Positions 24,483 to 32,788 of a DNA stretch of 64,000 nt are shown one piece after another. The DNA is from a bacterium (GTDB lineage: Bacteria > Bacillota_I > Bacilli_A > RF39 > UBA660): the NCBI GenBank assembly GCA_019423565.1, contig JAHZBE010000004.1, positions 54,860 to 118,859 on the forward strand, given 5' to 3'. Position 1 is the first letter of the stretch. Each line of letters begins with the position of its first letter. Made by a program: the position numbers and the translations under genes. Below the pieces are notes generated by a model. The model made no database searches and was not told where the DNA came from. It saw nothing but the letters and a program-made list of their open reading frames with translations.

Positions 24483-25916
24483 ATGGAAAAAACAAAAGAA
24501 AAAAAGTTTAATAAACTTAATATAATTAATATATTGAACTTAATATTTATTACATTATTTTTTATTTTATTGTTAAAATTAAATATACTTCCAAAAAAAT
24601 ATATGATTATTATTACAATAGCTTTAACAATATATGAATTATTATGTATATTATTTACTAATTTAAAATTTAAAATAACTAAAATAATTGGTATTATATT
24701 ATCATCTTTATCAATAGTAGGATGTGCATTAGTATCATATTATTTATATAATAGTAATTCATTTTTGGATAAAGCATTTAATAATGTTAAGAGTGAAGAT
24801 TATGTAACTTATTATGTTGTTACTTACAAAGATAATACCGCAAGTAATAGAAATGATATTAATGATACAGTTTATTATATTAATAATGATTCTAACATGG
24901 AAAAAGCTATTAATTATTTGAAAAAATATATTAAAAGTGATATAAAACTTTCTGATGATATAACTACTTTATTTACTATGATTGCGAATAAAGAGGCAAG
25001 TTATTCTCTTATTAGTAATTCTAGTTATGAAATATTATTTGATAATAATAAAGCGTTGAAAAAAGATAATTATAAAGTTGTTTATCAATTTAATATAAAA
25101 GTAGAAAGTAAAGTAAAAAAATCAACATCGAATAATAAAGAAAAGTTTAACATTTATGTAAGTGGTACAGACTTTGCAGGATTAAGTGATTTTAATATGA
25201 TTATAACTATGAATATGGATACTCATAAAATTCTTTTAACAAGTATCCCAAGAGACTATTATATACCTGTATATGGAACAAATGGTATTAAGGATAATTT
25301 AAGTTTTATTGGAGTTAATGATATTGAAACTAGGAAAAAATCTATTGAAGATTATTTTGGCATTAATATGGATTATTACTTAAAAATTAATACAAATAGT
25401 TTAGTTGGTATAGTTGATGCTGTTGGTGGAATTGAATATTGTTCTGATCAAAGCTTTACAACAACTCATTCAACTATATTAAATTCATATGATGATTCTA
25501 AAGGTAAAAAATTATATATTAGAAAAGGTTGTCAACAACTAAATGGTGTAGAAGCATTAACTGTTGCTAGAGAAAGAAATGCATTTGCTGGTAGAGATAG
25601 ACAAAGACAAAAAAATTGTCAAGCAATTATAGTTGATATATTTGAAAAACTAAAGAGTGTTAATACTCTTACAAATTATACGAATATACTAGATTCATTA
25701 AGCGATTTATATGAAACAACGCTTCCAAGAGAAATAATAGAACAGATTATGAAAGATACTATAGATGGAGCAAACTGGAGTTTTGGTAATCAATCTGTTG
25801 ATGGAAAAGATACGCAAGATTTAATTCACTTAAATAGTATGAAAGGTTGGGTAATGTATCCAATGGAAGAAACTATTAAAAATGCTAAAGATAAAATAAA
25901 TCAAATATTAAAATAG
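24483..25916 (+). CDS. LytR-CpsA-Psr (LCP) family glycopolymer ligase
   Basis: A 477-aa membrane protein with three N-terminal hydrophobic helices (about residues 15-95) and an extracytoplasmic part. A linker domain carries a DVVTYYVVTY-like region, and the LCP domain starts around 220: FNIYVSGTDFAGLSDFNMII, MDTHKILLTSIPRDYYIPV and LNGVEALTVARERNAFAGRDRQRQKN, which contain the conserved Arg/Asp residues. LCP enzymes attach lipid-linked glycopolymers (teichoic acids, capsule) to peptidoglycan. Lying between two VanZ-like genes and upstream of the Wzz/BY-kinase and CpsB genes, it is a good candidate for anchoring the polymer made by the 782-10043 operon. Confidence 0.94.
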   Translation: MEKTKEKKFNKLNIINILNLIFITLFFILLLKLNILPKKYMIIITIALTIYELLCILFTNLKFKITKIIGIILSSLSIVGCALVSYYLYNSNSFLDKAFNNVKSEDYVTYYVVTYKDNTASNRNDINDTVYYINNDSNMEKAINYLKKYIKSDIKLSDDITTLFTMIANKEASYSLISNSSYEILFDNNKALKKDNYKVVYQFNIKVESKVKKSTSNNKEKFNIYVSGTDFAGLSDFNMIITMNMDTHKILLTSIPRDYYIPVYGTNGIKDNLSFIGVNDIETRKKSIEDYFGINMDYYLKINTNSLVGIVDAVGGIEYCSDQSFTTTHSTILNSYDDSKGKKLYIRKGCQQLNGVEALTVARERNAFAGRDRQRQKNCQAIIVDIFEKLKSVNTLTNYTNILDSLSDLYETTLPREIIEQIMKDTIDGANWSFGNQSVDGKDTQDLIHLNSMKGWVMYPMEETIKNAKDKINQILK

Positions 25917-26010
25917 TGTCAAATTTTGTCAAAATAAGTAGTACGAAAAATAGTATAACTTATTCACTTTTGAATATAATAAGTATAAGTTTATTAAAGG
26001 AGTGAATTAT

Positions 26011-26130
26011 ATGCTATTTTTTGTTATTATTTTGTCGATAGTAATATTATTTATATTTACATTTATTTTATGTGCAATAAAATTATCAAGTAATATAACA
26101 AAGGAAGAAAATGAAAAAATAGAGGAGTAA
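26011..26130 (+). CDS. 39-aa small membrane protein, paralogue of the 11046 peptide
   Basis: ATG at 26011 with AAAGGAGTG seven bases upstream. The product has one hydrophobic helix (residues 2-21), then CAIKLSSNITKEENEKIEE. The post-helix motif matches the 35-aa peptide in the recombinase module (CSIKLSSNISKDDE). It ends two bases before the second VanZ-like gene, so the two are co-translated. Two related tiny genes with good ribosome binding sites in different neighbourhoods support a real family; the function is unknown. Confidence 0.75.
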   Translation: MLFFVIILSIVILFIFTFILCAIKLSSNITKEENEKIEE

Positions 26131-26132
26131 GA

Positions 26133-26594
26133 ATGAAGATTGTAAAAATATGCCTTTTGATTTTATGGATGACATTAATATTTTATTTTTCAAATCAAAA
26201 TGCTGTTCAAAGTTCAAATGCAAGTGATGGTTTTATTAGTAAAACTGTAGTTAAAGTATATAAGATTTTTTATGTGAATGAAAGCGTAGAAGATACAGAA
26301 GAGATAATATCTAAATATACTTATCCTATTCGAAAACTTGCTCATTATTCTCTTTATTTTGTTTTAGGCATTTTAATATATTTTACTTTAAAAGATTACA
26401 CGAATAATAATCTTTTACTATATTCTTTATTATTTTGCTTTTTTTATGCATGTACAGATGAATTTCATCAATTATTTGTTATGGGCAGAAGTGCATCCTT
26501 TAAAGATGTATTTTTAGATACATTTGGATCTTTTTGTTCTATATTGATTATTACTGTAATAAATAAAAGAAGAAAGTATAGTTGTGTAAAGTAA
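26133..26594 (+). CDS. VanZ-like membrane protein 2
   Basis: A 153-aa paralogue of the protein at 23938, with PIRKLAHYSLYFVLG and YACTDEFHQLFVMGRSASFKDVFLDTFGS, four membrane segments and the same length. AGAGGAG precedes the ATG, overlapping the end of the 39-aa peptide gene. The two VanZ-like proteins bracket the LCP gene; whether they work together on envelope glycopolymers is inference. Confidence 0.92.
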   Translation: MKIVKICLLILWMTLIFYFSNQNAVQSSNASDGFISKTVVKVYKIFYVNESVEDTEEIISKYTYPIRKLAHYSLYFVLGILIYFTLKDYTNNNLLLYSLLFCFFYACTDEFHQLFVMGRSASFKDVFLDTFGSFCSILIITVINKRRKYSCVK

Positions 26595-26672
26595 AGATAA
26601 AATTAGTTGAAATGCTTAATTTATATGTGTATAATAGATGATAGAGATATTTATAGGAAAGAGAAGGGTATT

Positions 26673-28037
26673 ATGGAAGAAATAAATATTAGAGATTTTT
26701 TAAATTATTTAAAGAAATACGCGTTAATTATTGCATGTGTTGTATTAGTGTTTGTAGTTGGAGTATTTGTATATGACAAAATGGTTAAGACACCACTTTA
26801 TACAACATATACAACTATTATATTAACTAAATCAAATGAAACACAAACTGGAACAACAATTACTCAGAATGATATTTTGCTTAATCAAAAATTAGTTGAA
26901 ACATATAGTAAAATAATAAAAAGTAAACTTGTTTTAGATCAAGTTATATCCGAAACTGGAGTTACATATACAGTAGACGAATTAAGTGAAAACGTAAATG
27001 TTGAAGCGTATGAAAATACTGAAATGCTTAAGATTTCAGTTACAGATAAAGATCCAGAGTTAGCAGCAAGTATAGCTAATTCTATTTCACAGGTATTTAG
27101 TGGTGAAATATCAAAAATATATAAAATAAATAACATTAGTGTTGTTGATGTTGCAAATGTACCAGAAGAAGTATCAAATAATACATTAAAAAGAGATTTA
27201 TTATTAGCTATCTTTATATCAATGTTTGGCTCAATTGGTGTAATTTTTGTAATATATTATTTTGATGATACTATTAAATTAACAGATAATATTGAAGAAG
27301 AAATTGGTATGCCTGTAGTAGCTAAAGTATTTAAAAGTGATTTATCGTCAAGTAGTAAGCATAAAGTTGAACTTTTAGTTCAAAAGTATCCTAAATCTGT
27401 TGTTAGTGAGAGTATTAAAACACTTAGAACAAATTTACAATTTTCATCTGTTGATCATGATATAAAAACAATTTTAATTACAAGTTCTATACCAGGAGAA
27501 GGAAAAAGCTTTATAAGTGCCAATCTTGCAATCTCATTTGCTCAAACAGATAAAAGAGTTTTAATTGTTGATTGTGATATGAGAAAGGGAAGACAACATA
27601 GAATATTTAAAATATCTAATTCGATTGGATTATCAAATTTACTTATAGATGATATAGCAAATTATCCAAATTATATAAATAAAACCGCTGTAAAAGGAGT
27701 ATCATTAATTACAAGAGGTACTGTTCCACCAAATCCGAGTGAACTATTAAACTCAAGAAAAAATTATGAACTTATTAAAATATTGAAATCTAAATTTGAT
27801 GTTATTATATTTGATGGTGTTCCTTGTAATGGTTTACCAGATTCAATAATAATGTCTAAATTAGTTGATAAGGTATTAATTGTAAGTGCTGAAGGTATTA
27901 CTCCAAAATCAGTTATTGAAACTACTAAAAAACAACTTAAAAGTGTTGATGCACCAATTGCTGGAAGTGTACTTAATAGTGTAAATAGAAAGAATAGCAC
28001 ATATGGTAAATATTATGGCTATTATGGGGATAATTAA
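26673..28037 (+). CDS. Fused Wzz-type chain-length regulator and BY tyrosine kinase
   Basis: A 454-aa protein in which the membrane adaptor and the kinase are one chain; in many Gram-positives they are two (CpsC/CpsD). The N-terminal Wzz domain is INIRDFLNYLKKYALIIACV with a transmembrane helix; a second helix is near residue 175. The ATPase has Walker A in SSIPGEGKSFISANLAI (about 270-290), Walker A' in VLIVDCDMRKGR, and ends in a Tyr cluster (YGKYYGYYGDN) that is the expected autophosphorylation tail. It controls polymer length and export by phosphorylation cycling. The start is ATG 26673, with AGAAGGG upstream; the frame extends farther but without a ribosome binding site. Confidence 0.95.
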   Translation: MEEINIRDFLNYLKKYALIIACVVLVFVVGVFVYDKMVKTPLYTTYTTIILTKSNETQTGTTITQNDILLNQKLVETYSKIIKSKLVLDQVISETGVTYTVDELSENVNVEAYENTEMLKISVTDKDPELAASIANSISQVFSGEISKIYKINNISVVDVANVPEEVSNNTLKRDLLLAIFISMFGSIGVIFVIYYFDDTIKLTDNIEEEIGMPVVAKVFKSDLSSSSKHKVELLVQKYPKSVVSESIKTLRTNLQFSSVDHDIKTILITSSIPGEGKSFISANLAISFAQTDKRVLIVDCDMRKGRQHRIFKISNSIGLSNLLIDDIANYPNYINKTAVKGVSLITRGTVPPNPSELLNSRKNYELIKILKSKFDVIIFDGVPCNGLPDSIIMSKLVDKVLIVSAEGITPKSVIETTKKQLKSVDAPIAGSVLNSVNRKNSTYGKYYGYYGDN

Positions 28038-28039
28038 TT

Positions 28040-28753
28040 ATGATCGATATACATTCTCATTTATTATTTGGTATAGATGATGGTTCTAGATCAATTGAAG
28101 AAAGTATTTATATTATCAATAAACTTAGTAAAATAGGTTATACTGATATAATTCTTACTCCACATTTTATAAATGGAAGTTCGTATATGAGTTCACGAGA
28201 AAATAACTTAGAATTATTAAAAAAATTAAAGGTTGGATTAATTAAATATAAAGTACCTGTTAATTTATATTTGGGTAACGAAATATATATTGATAGTGAG
28301 ATAATAGATTTATTTAAAAAAGGAATTATTAGTTCTTTAAATAATTCCAAATATTTACTTATTGAACTTCCTATGAGTGGTGAAAATGAAATATATTATG
28401 ATGTATTTCTAGATTTAATTAATATGGGATATAAAGTTATTTTAGCTCATCCAGAAAGATATATTTCATTTCAAAAAGACTTTAATAAAGTATATGAACT
28501 TAAAGAACTAGGTGTACTTTTCCAATGTAATGTAGGGAGTATTCTAGGTGACTATGGTTCAAATGCTAAAAAGACTATTAAAAGGTTATTAAAAGAACAT
28601 TTAATATCTTTTATGGGAACAGATATACATCACAATAAAAAAGATTATATGTTTGTAGAAAATGCTAAAAAGAAGTTTAGAAAATATTTAACTGATAAAG
28701 AAATAGAAGATATATTTGAAAATAATCCAAGAAAATATTTGCTTGATGCATAA
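28040..28753 (+). CDS. CpsB/CapC-type tyrosine-protein phosphatase (PHP fold)
   Basis: A 237-aa metal-dependent phosphatase. MIDIHSHLLFGIDDGSRSIEES is the family N-terminus, with metal ligands His4 and His6. LTPHF, LAHPERY and GTDIHH supply the other ligands. It dephosphorylates the Tyr tail of the BY kinase encoded two bases upstream (EC 3.1.3.48 activity), completing the CpsB-CpsCD regulatory circuit. The usual partner capsule genes are not next to it but lie 18 kb to the left. Confidence 0.95.
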   Translation: MIDIHSHLLFGIDDGSRSIEESIYIINKLSKIGYTDIILTPHFINGSSYMSSRENNLELLKKLKVGLIKYKVPVNLYLGNEIYIDSEIIDLFKKGIISSLNNSKYLLIELPMSGENEIYYDVFLDLINMGYKVILAHPERYISFQKDFNKVYELKELGVLFQCNVGSILGDYGSNAKKTIKRLLKEHLISFMGTDIHHNKKDYMFVENAKKKFRKYLTDKEIEDIFENNPRKYLLDA

Positions 28754-28755
28754 AA

Positions 28756-28782
28756 AATACTCCTTGATAAGAGTATTTTTTT
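28756..28782 (+). terminator. Intrinsic terminator overlapping the next promoter
   Basis: AATACTC (28756-28762) pairs with GAGTATT (28771-28777) and is followed by T residues. The loop CTTGATAA contains the -35 box of the promoter for the next gene. Confidence 0.8.
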
Positions 28783-28792
28783 ATGATATAAT
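28764..28792 (+). promoter_or_regulatory. Sigma-A-type promoter inside a terminator
   Basis: TTGATA (28764-28769), a 17-base spacer and TATAAT (28787-28792). The -35 box lies in the loop of the preceding terminator hairpin. The start codon of the pilin-like gene is 25 bases downstream. Confidence 0.75.
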
Positions 28793-28816
28793 TATGCTAG
28801 GAAAGGTCTTGATAAA

Positions 28817-29419
28817 ATGAAGAATAAAGGGTTTGCATCATCTATTATAGTATTTAGTTTATTAACACTTTTTTTAGTAACTTTACTTGTTTTATTAACA
28901 ACACTTAATAATACATCTAGTTTAAATAATAGTGTTAAAAAGAGTATTGTTAATGATATAAATTATGATGATAGTAGTTCTAGTAGTATTGAAAATAGAT
29001 TAACTGCACTAGAAAAAAAAGTTACAACATTAGAAAGTGATAAAGTATATCCAGTTGGAAGTGTTTATATGAGTTTTACTGATGAAACAACTTCAGCTGT
29101 TGCTGAAAGATTTGGGGGAGAATGGGAAAAAATTGAAAGTGCATTTTTAATTGGTGCGAGTGATACATATAAGGTTGGTACAACAGGTGGTACTGCAGCT
29201 CATAAACATGAAAGCCCTGTTAATTCTGTTAGTACTAGTAGTGGTAGTTTAGTGGGCGTAAATAGTAAATTTGGTACAACTACAACTACTGGTGGTGGTT
29301 CTTATAGTAATGCAAATGAAACAACAAGTACAGGCGACACATTTACATCTTACTATACAAGTGAAGAAAGTAATATTCCTCCTTATGTTGCAGTATATAT
29401 GTATAAAAGAACAAAATAA
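28817..29419 (+). CDS. Pilin-like membrane-anchored protein with phage baseplate (Gp10-type) C-terminal domain
   Basis: A 200-aa protein. Residues 1-30 (MKNKGFASSIIVFSLLTLFL then a hydrophobic run) look like a type IV pilin-like N-terminus: short basic leader, Gly before Phe, long helix. The usual Glu5 is absent. A Ser-rich spacer and a short coiled coil (SIENRLTALEKKVTTLES) lead to a C-terminal domain with YPVGSVYMSFTDE, RFGGEWEKIESAFLIGASD, GTTGGTAAHKHE and NIPPYVAVYMYKR. This is the hallmark layout of the phage baseplate Gp10/collar-type domain. No other phage genes are near. I infer a surface-displayed protein with a phage-derived tip. An alternative is a plain signal anchor rather than a pilin. 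Confidence 0.75.
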   Translation: MKNKGFASSIIVFSLLTLFLVTLLVLLTTLNNTSSLNNSVKKSIVNDINYDDSSSSSIENRLTALEKKVTTLESDKVYPVGSVYMSFTDETTSAVAERFGGEWEKIESAFLIGASDTYKVGTTGGTAAHKHESPVNSVSTSSGSLVGVNSKFGTTTTTGGGSYSNANETTSTGDTFTSYYTSEESNIPPYVAVYMYKRTK

Positions 29420-29428
29420 AGGTGATTT

Positions 29429-30118
29429 ATGAAAAAGAAGATAATTGTTACTTTGTTGTTAATATTTTTATTATTGCTTAGTTTTATTATCTTTTTTGTT
29501 ATATCAAATTTTACAAACAAAAAAGATACTATAATGGGTCCACTTAGTGGAAAAATATATTATACAAATGCTGATGGTGATGAATATATTAAATTTTTGT
29601 CTGATTCTATTTATGAAATGAGACAAAAAACAGATGATGATTTATATAAAACTATAAAGGGAAAATATACATATAGTGATGATAATACAATTTTATTTGA
29701 TGATAATAAAGAATATATGGTTCAAAATGGAAAAATTGTTTCTAATGAAAAGTTAATATATTTTAATAATGAAAAATTAACTGATGAGTTAATTAATCTT
29801 AGAAAAGTTGTAATAGAATATGTTGATGATATAAAAAAAGGAAATCCTAATTTGGCTTATCCAAAAAATGTTAGAATAAGTTTAAATGAATGTTATTTAA
29901 ATAATTCGAATTCTATTATTTGTGGTATAGATTATAATATATATTTTGATAATTATATAAAATCTGTTTGTGATGAACTTGAAAAAGATAAAATGTTTTT
30001 TCCATATACATATTCTAATGGGTATTGTGAAAATAATTATATAAGTAACTTTTTATATTTTGAAGTAAAAGAAAAAAATGGAAACTATGAATTATTAAAA
30101 ACATATAATAATATATAA
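29429..30118 (+). CDS. Membrane-anchored hypothetical protein
   Basis: A 229-aa protein with an N-terminal hydrophobic helix (about residues 4-28) and no lipobox, so a signal anchor or an uncleaved signal. The rest is a predicted extracytoplasmic alpha/beta domain, starting GPLSGKIYYTNADGDEYIKFLSD, with four Cys in the last third (NECYL, IICGI, SVCDE, GYCEN) that could form disulfides. AAAGGTGAT lies nine bases after the pilin/Gp10 gene, so the two are probably co-expressed. No family is recognised. Confidence 0.7.
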   Translation: MKKKIIVTLLLIFLLLLSFIIFFVISNFTNKKDTIMGPLSGKIYYTNADGDEYIKFLSDSIYEMRQKTDDDLYKTIKGKYTYSDDNTILFDDNKEYMVQNGKIVSNEKLIYFNNEKLTDELINLRKVVIEYVDDIKKGNPNLAYPKNVRISLNECYLNNSNSIICGIDYNIYFDNYIKSVCDELEKDKMFFPYTYSNGYCENNYISNFLYFEVKEKNGNYELLKTYNNI

Positions 30119-30120
30119 AG

Positions 30121-30146
30121 GTAGGAGGAATTTCTTCTTACTTTTT
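30121..30146 (+). terminator. Intrinsic terminator with G-U pairs
   Basis: GTAGGAGGA pairs with TCTTCTTAC (three G-U wobbles) around a three-base loop, followed by five T residues. It closes the pilin-like/unknown pair. Confidence 0.6.
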
Positions 30147-30242
30147 AAATGCTAAAAATTTATTTTAAAAAGCAGTTGGTAAAGTTGCATTATATATTAA
30201 ATTATATTATAATATATGTGCTTCAAAAAAGGGGTGAATAAA

Positions 30243-30974
30243 ATGAATTATAGTAAAAATAAAGAAACATTAAATAGTTTAATGCTAAAATATGGTTTAT
30301 CTAAAGATGAAAGAAAAGAATTTTTTAAGATTATATATAAAATATTTAGACATAAAGAGTTTCAAAGAAGAATGACAAGTGAATTTAATCACCATAATGA
30401 TATAACACTTGGTTATCATGTGCTTGAAGTAGCACTTTGTACATATAAAACATGTAAAAAGAAAATAAAAAAAGGTATAAAAGTAAATATAGATGTAGCA
30501 GTTAAAATAGCAATGCTTCATGATTTTTATGAATTACCTTGGCAAAATAATAAAGAATCATCATCTAAGAATTTAATTCATAAACATGGTTTTCGTCATC
30601 CTATAGAAGCCACTATTAACGCTATATATTATTATCCATTTTTATTTAAAGATAGAAAAGAAAGTATGATGATAATAGATGGTATAGTTCATCATATGTA
30701 TCCACTTGCAGTACCAGTACTTACAGGATTTGATACAAATGAAATAGAACTTAAAAATTATGATAAAGTTAAAAAAATAGATAATGAATTATTAGAACAA
30801 ATAATTTATTCTACAAATAGAGGAAGAATAATTAAATTATCACTATGTAAAAGTAGATATAAAGAAGGAAGAATAGTATCGAATTCAGATACATATGTAT
30901 CAATTAATAACTATGAAAGTCTAAAAGGTGTACCTGCTCTTATTACTGGTATAAATAAAAATATAGAAGTGTAA
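30243..30974 (+). CDS. HD-domain phosphohydrolase-like protein
   Basis: A 243-aa cytoplasmic protein. Motifs fit the HD superfamily: His in NHHNDITLGYHVLEVALCTY, the metal-binding HD pair in KIAMLHDFYELPWQ, and RHPIEATINAIYYYP with a further IVHHMYPLAVP. Such proteins hydrolyse phosphate esters or nucleotides; the substrate is unknown. The start at ATG 30243 is preceded by AGGGGTGA; the frame extends upstream but without a ribosome binding site. The C-terminal third (KLSLCKSRYKEGRIVSNSDT) is basic and resembles the tail of other small HD proteins of this type. Confidence 0.8.
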   Translation: MNYSKNKETLNSLMLKYGLSKDERKEFFKIIYKIFRHKEFQRRMTSEFNHHNDITLGYHVLEVALCTYKTCKKKIKKGIKVNIDVAVKIAMLHDFYELPWQNNKESSSKNLIHKHGFRHPIEATINAIYYYPFLFKDRKESMMIIDGIVHHMYPLAVPVLTGFDTNEIELKNYDKVKKIDNELLEQIIYSTNRGRIIKLSLCKSRYKEGRIVSNSDTYVSINNYESLKGVPALITGINKNIEV

Positions 30975-30985
30975 GTTATTATATT

Positions 30986-31014
30986 TTTTGCTAAAAAAGG
31001 TAAAATATTGTATA
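30986..31014 (+). promoter_or_regulatory. Promoter of the decayed AbiEii-like gene
   Basis: TTGCTA (30986-30991), 17 bases, TATAAT (31009-31014). A good ribosome binding site (AGGAGGGGG) and an ATG at 31039 follow, so the remnant gene is still expressed-looking at its 5' end. Confidence 0.65.
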
Positions 31015-31038
31015 ATATCGAATCACAGGAGGGGGTTT

Positions 31039-31532
31039 ATGGAAAAAGTAAATGATTCAAAATTAAAATCATTTTTAAAAAAGAATCAAAAACAGTTCCT
31101 AAAATATTTGAGGGTGATGAAGAATATAAAGTGATTGTACCATCAATTGAAGAAATCCTTGCAGAAAAATTATATATAATAATAAAGAAAAATAAGCTTT
31201 ATGATTTAAATACAAGAGTTAAAGACTTATACGATGTATATCAACTTCATGGTGGGAACTATGATTTAGATTTATTTTCATATTTTTTTGAAAAAATAAT
31301 AGAAATGAGTTCATATGTAAATAAGGATGATTTAACTACTGAATTTTTATCAAAAGATTTTGTGAATAAATGTGAGGGAGAATGGGAACACAGTAAGAAA
31401 AAATACGAGTTTATGGATGATGATATAGATTTAGAAGGTTCTATATACTATGTAAGAGGTGTTCTTAGTGAACAAATTCAAAAGATTAAACAAGGAAAAA
31501 ATAAAATATATTCATATAAAATAGATAATTAA
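31039..31532 (+). pseudogene. Remnant of an AbiEii/AbiGii-type nucleotidyltransferase toxin gene
   Basis: The ATG at 31039 with AGGAGGGGG opens MEKVNDSKLKSFLKK, but this frame stops after 31 codons at 31134. The other frame, open from 31056, reads ESKTVPKIFEGDEEYKVIVP and continues as SIEEILAEKLYIIIKKNKLYDLNTRVKDLYDVYQLH to the stop at 31532. The IEEILAEKL...RVKDLYDVY core is the distal half of AbiEii-like nucleotidyltransferases. The catalytic N-terminal half (G[S/G]xxD motif) is absent, and the AbiEi-type antitoxin gene is missing. A deletion plus frameshift has therefore destroyed an abortive-infection type toxin. A 133-aa product from GTG 31131 could still be made but would lack the active site. 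Confidence 0.7.
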
Positions 31533-31558
31533 CGATAAAGAAATCTTTATCGTTTCTT
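31533..31558 (+). terminator. Intrinsic terminator
   Basis: CGATAAAG (31533-31540) pairs perfectly with CTTTATCG (31545-31552) around AAAT, followed by TTTCTTTA. It lies directly after the remnant gene's stop codon. Confidence 0.75.
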
Positions 31559-31612
31559 TATATTTTTATTAAAATATGATATAGTGTATTTAAGCAAAAA
31601 AGGAGTAAATTT

Positions 31613-32788
31613 ATGAGTAATGTTGGAATAATAGGTGGAGGAATATCAGGTGTAATAAGTGCAATATATGCAAGTAAGAATGGTAATAAAGTAACTATTT
31701 TAGAAAAAAATAATGATATCCTTAAGAAACTTTTAATAACAGGTAGTGGTAGATGTAATTACTTTAATAGTGATCAAAATATAAAACATTATCATTCTAA
31801 AAATGAAGAATATTTAAAAGAAATTATTACAAAAGAAAATACAAAAGAATTATGTAAATTTTATGATAGTATAGGTATTGTTCCTAAAATAAAAGATGGT
31901 TATTATTATCCATATTCAAATATGGCAATAAGCGTTAAAAATGCACTTGTGATTGAAGTTTTAAAATCAAATATAAAATTAATATGTAATTATGATGTAA
32001 AAAGTGTAGACTATAAAAATAATGAGTTCATCATTAATAATGATAAGCATTTTGATAAACTTATAATAAGTACAGGTTCTAAAGCATATCCAAAAACAGG
32101 ATCAGATGGATTTGGATATAGTCTTGTTAAAAAATTAGGACACACTATAAATGAAGTAAAACCAGCACTTGTAAGTTTATGTTCAGATGATAAAATATTA
32201 AATATAATTTCAGGAGTAAGGGCAAATGCTAAAATATCCTTATATCACTTTGATGAATTATTAAAAGAAGAAATAGGTGAAGTACAATTTGTTAAAAATG
32301 AAGTATCTGGAATTTGTACATTTAATTTAAGTTATTTAGTTACTAACAATAATAGTGTAAGAATTAATTTTATGCCATTTATAAAAGTAGAAGAATATGA
32401 TGATTTTATGCTTAAAAATAATAATAAAAGAGTAAAAGAAATATTAAATGGAATATTAAATCCAAAACTAATACTAGCTATAATTAAAAGATGTAATATA
32501 AATGAAGAAAAGTATTTTTATGAACTATCTAAAAAAGAAAAGGATTTACTAAAAGAAAATTTAACTAGTTTTAGAATTGATATAAAAGGAAAAGGACCAT
32601 TTGATAAAGCACAAATATGTATGGGCGGTGTACCATTAAATGAAATTGATATAACAAGCATGAAGTCAAAAATAAATGAAAACTTATATATAATAGGTGA
32701 AATGCTTGATGTAAATGGTGATTGTGGAGGATATAATTTAACGTTTGCATTTATTTCTGGATATCTTTCAGGAAAGGATATAAAATGA
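31613..32788 (+). CDS. BaiN/HI0933-family NAD(P)/FAD-dependent flavoprotein
   Basis: A 391-aa flavoprotein. The N-terminus VGIIGGGISGVISAIYASKNG is an FAD-binding Rossmann motif, followed by KKLLITGSGRCNYFN, the diagnostic block of the HI0933/BaiN group. GSDGFGYSLVKKLGH and the C-terminal GEMLDVNGDCGGYNLTFAFISG complete the family pattern. Members are implicated in reduction of bile-acid or other cyclic substrates, but most are uncharacterised. AAAAGGAG precedes the ATG. The end overlaps the next flavoprotein by four bases (ATGA), so the two form an operon. Confidence 0.92.
   Translation: MSNVGIIGGGISGVISAIYASKNGNKVTILEKNNDILKKLLITGSGRCNYFNSDQNIKHYHSKNEEYLKEIITKENTKELCKFYDSIGIVPKIKDGYYYPYSNMAISVKNALVIEVLKSNIKLICNYDVKSVDYKNNEFIINNDKHFDKLIISTGSKAYPKTGSDGFGYSLVKKLGHTINEVKPALVSLCSDDKILNIISGVRANAKISLYHFDELLKEEIGEVQFVKNEVSGICTFNLSYLVTNNNSVRINFMPFIKVEEYDDFMLKNNNKRVKEILNGILNPKLILAIIKRCNINEEKYFYELSKKEKDLLKENLTSFRIDIKGKGPFDKAQICMGGVPLNEIDITSMKSKINENLYIIGEMLDVNGDCGGYNLTFAFISGYLSGKDIK

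Noticed and set aside
28817..29419. Prophage fragment, because of the baseplate-type domain
   Set aside because: No capsid, tail, terminase or lysis genes nearby; the gene has a pilin-like membrane anchor and a host-like promoter.
31131..31532. Intact 133-aa gene of its own
   Set aside because: The frame is continuous with related sequence upstream of its GTG, lacks a ribosome binding site, and corresponds only to the distal part of AbiEii-like proteins.
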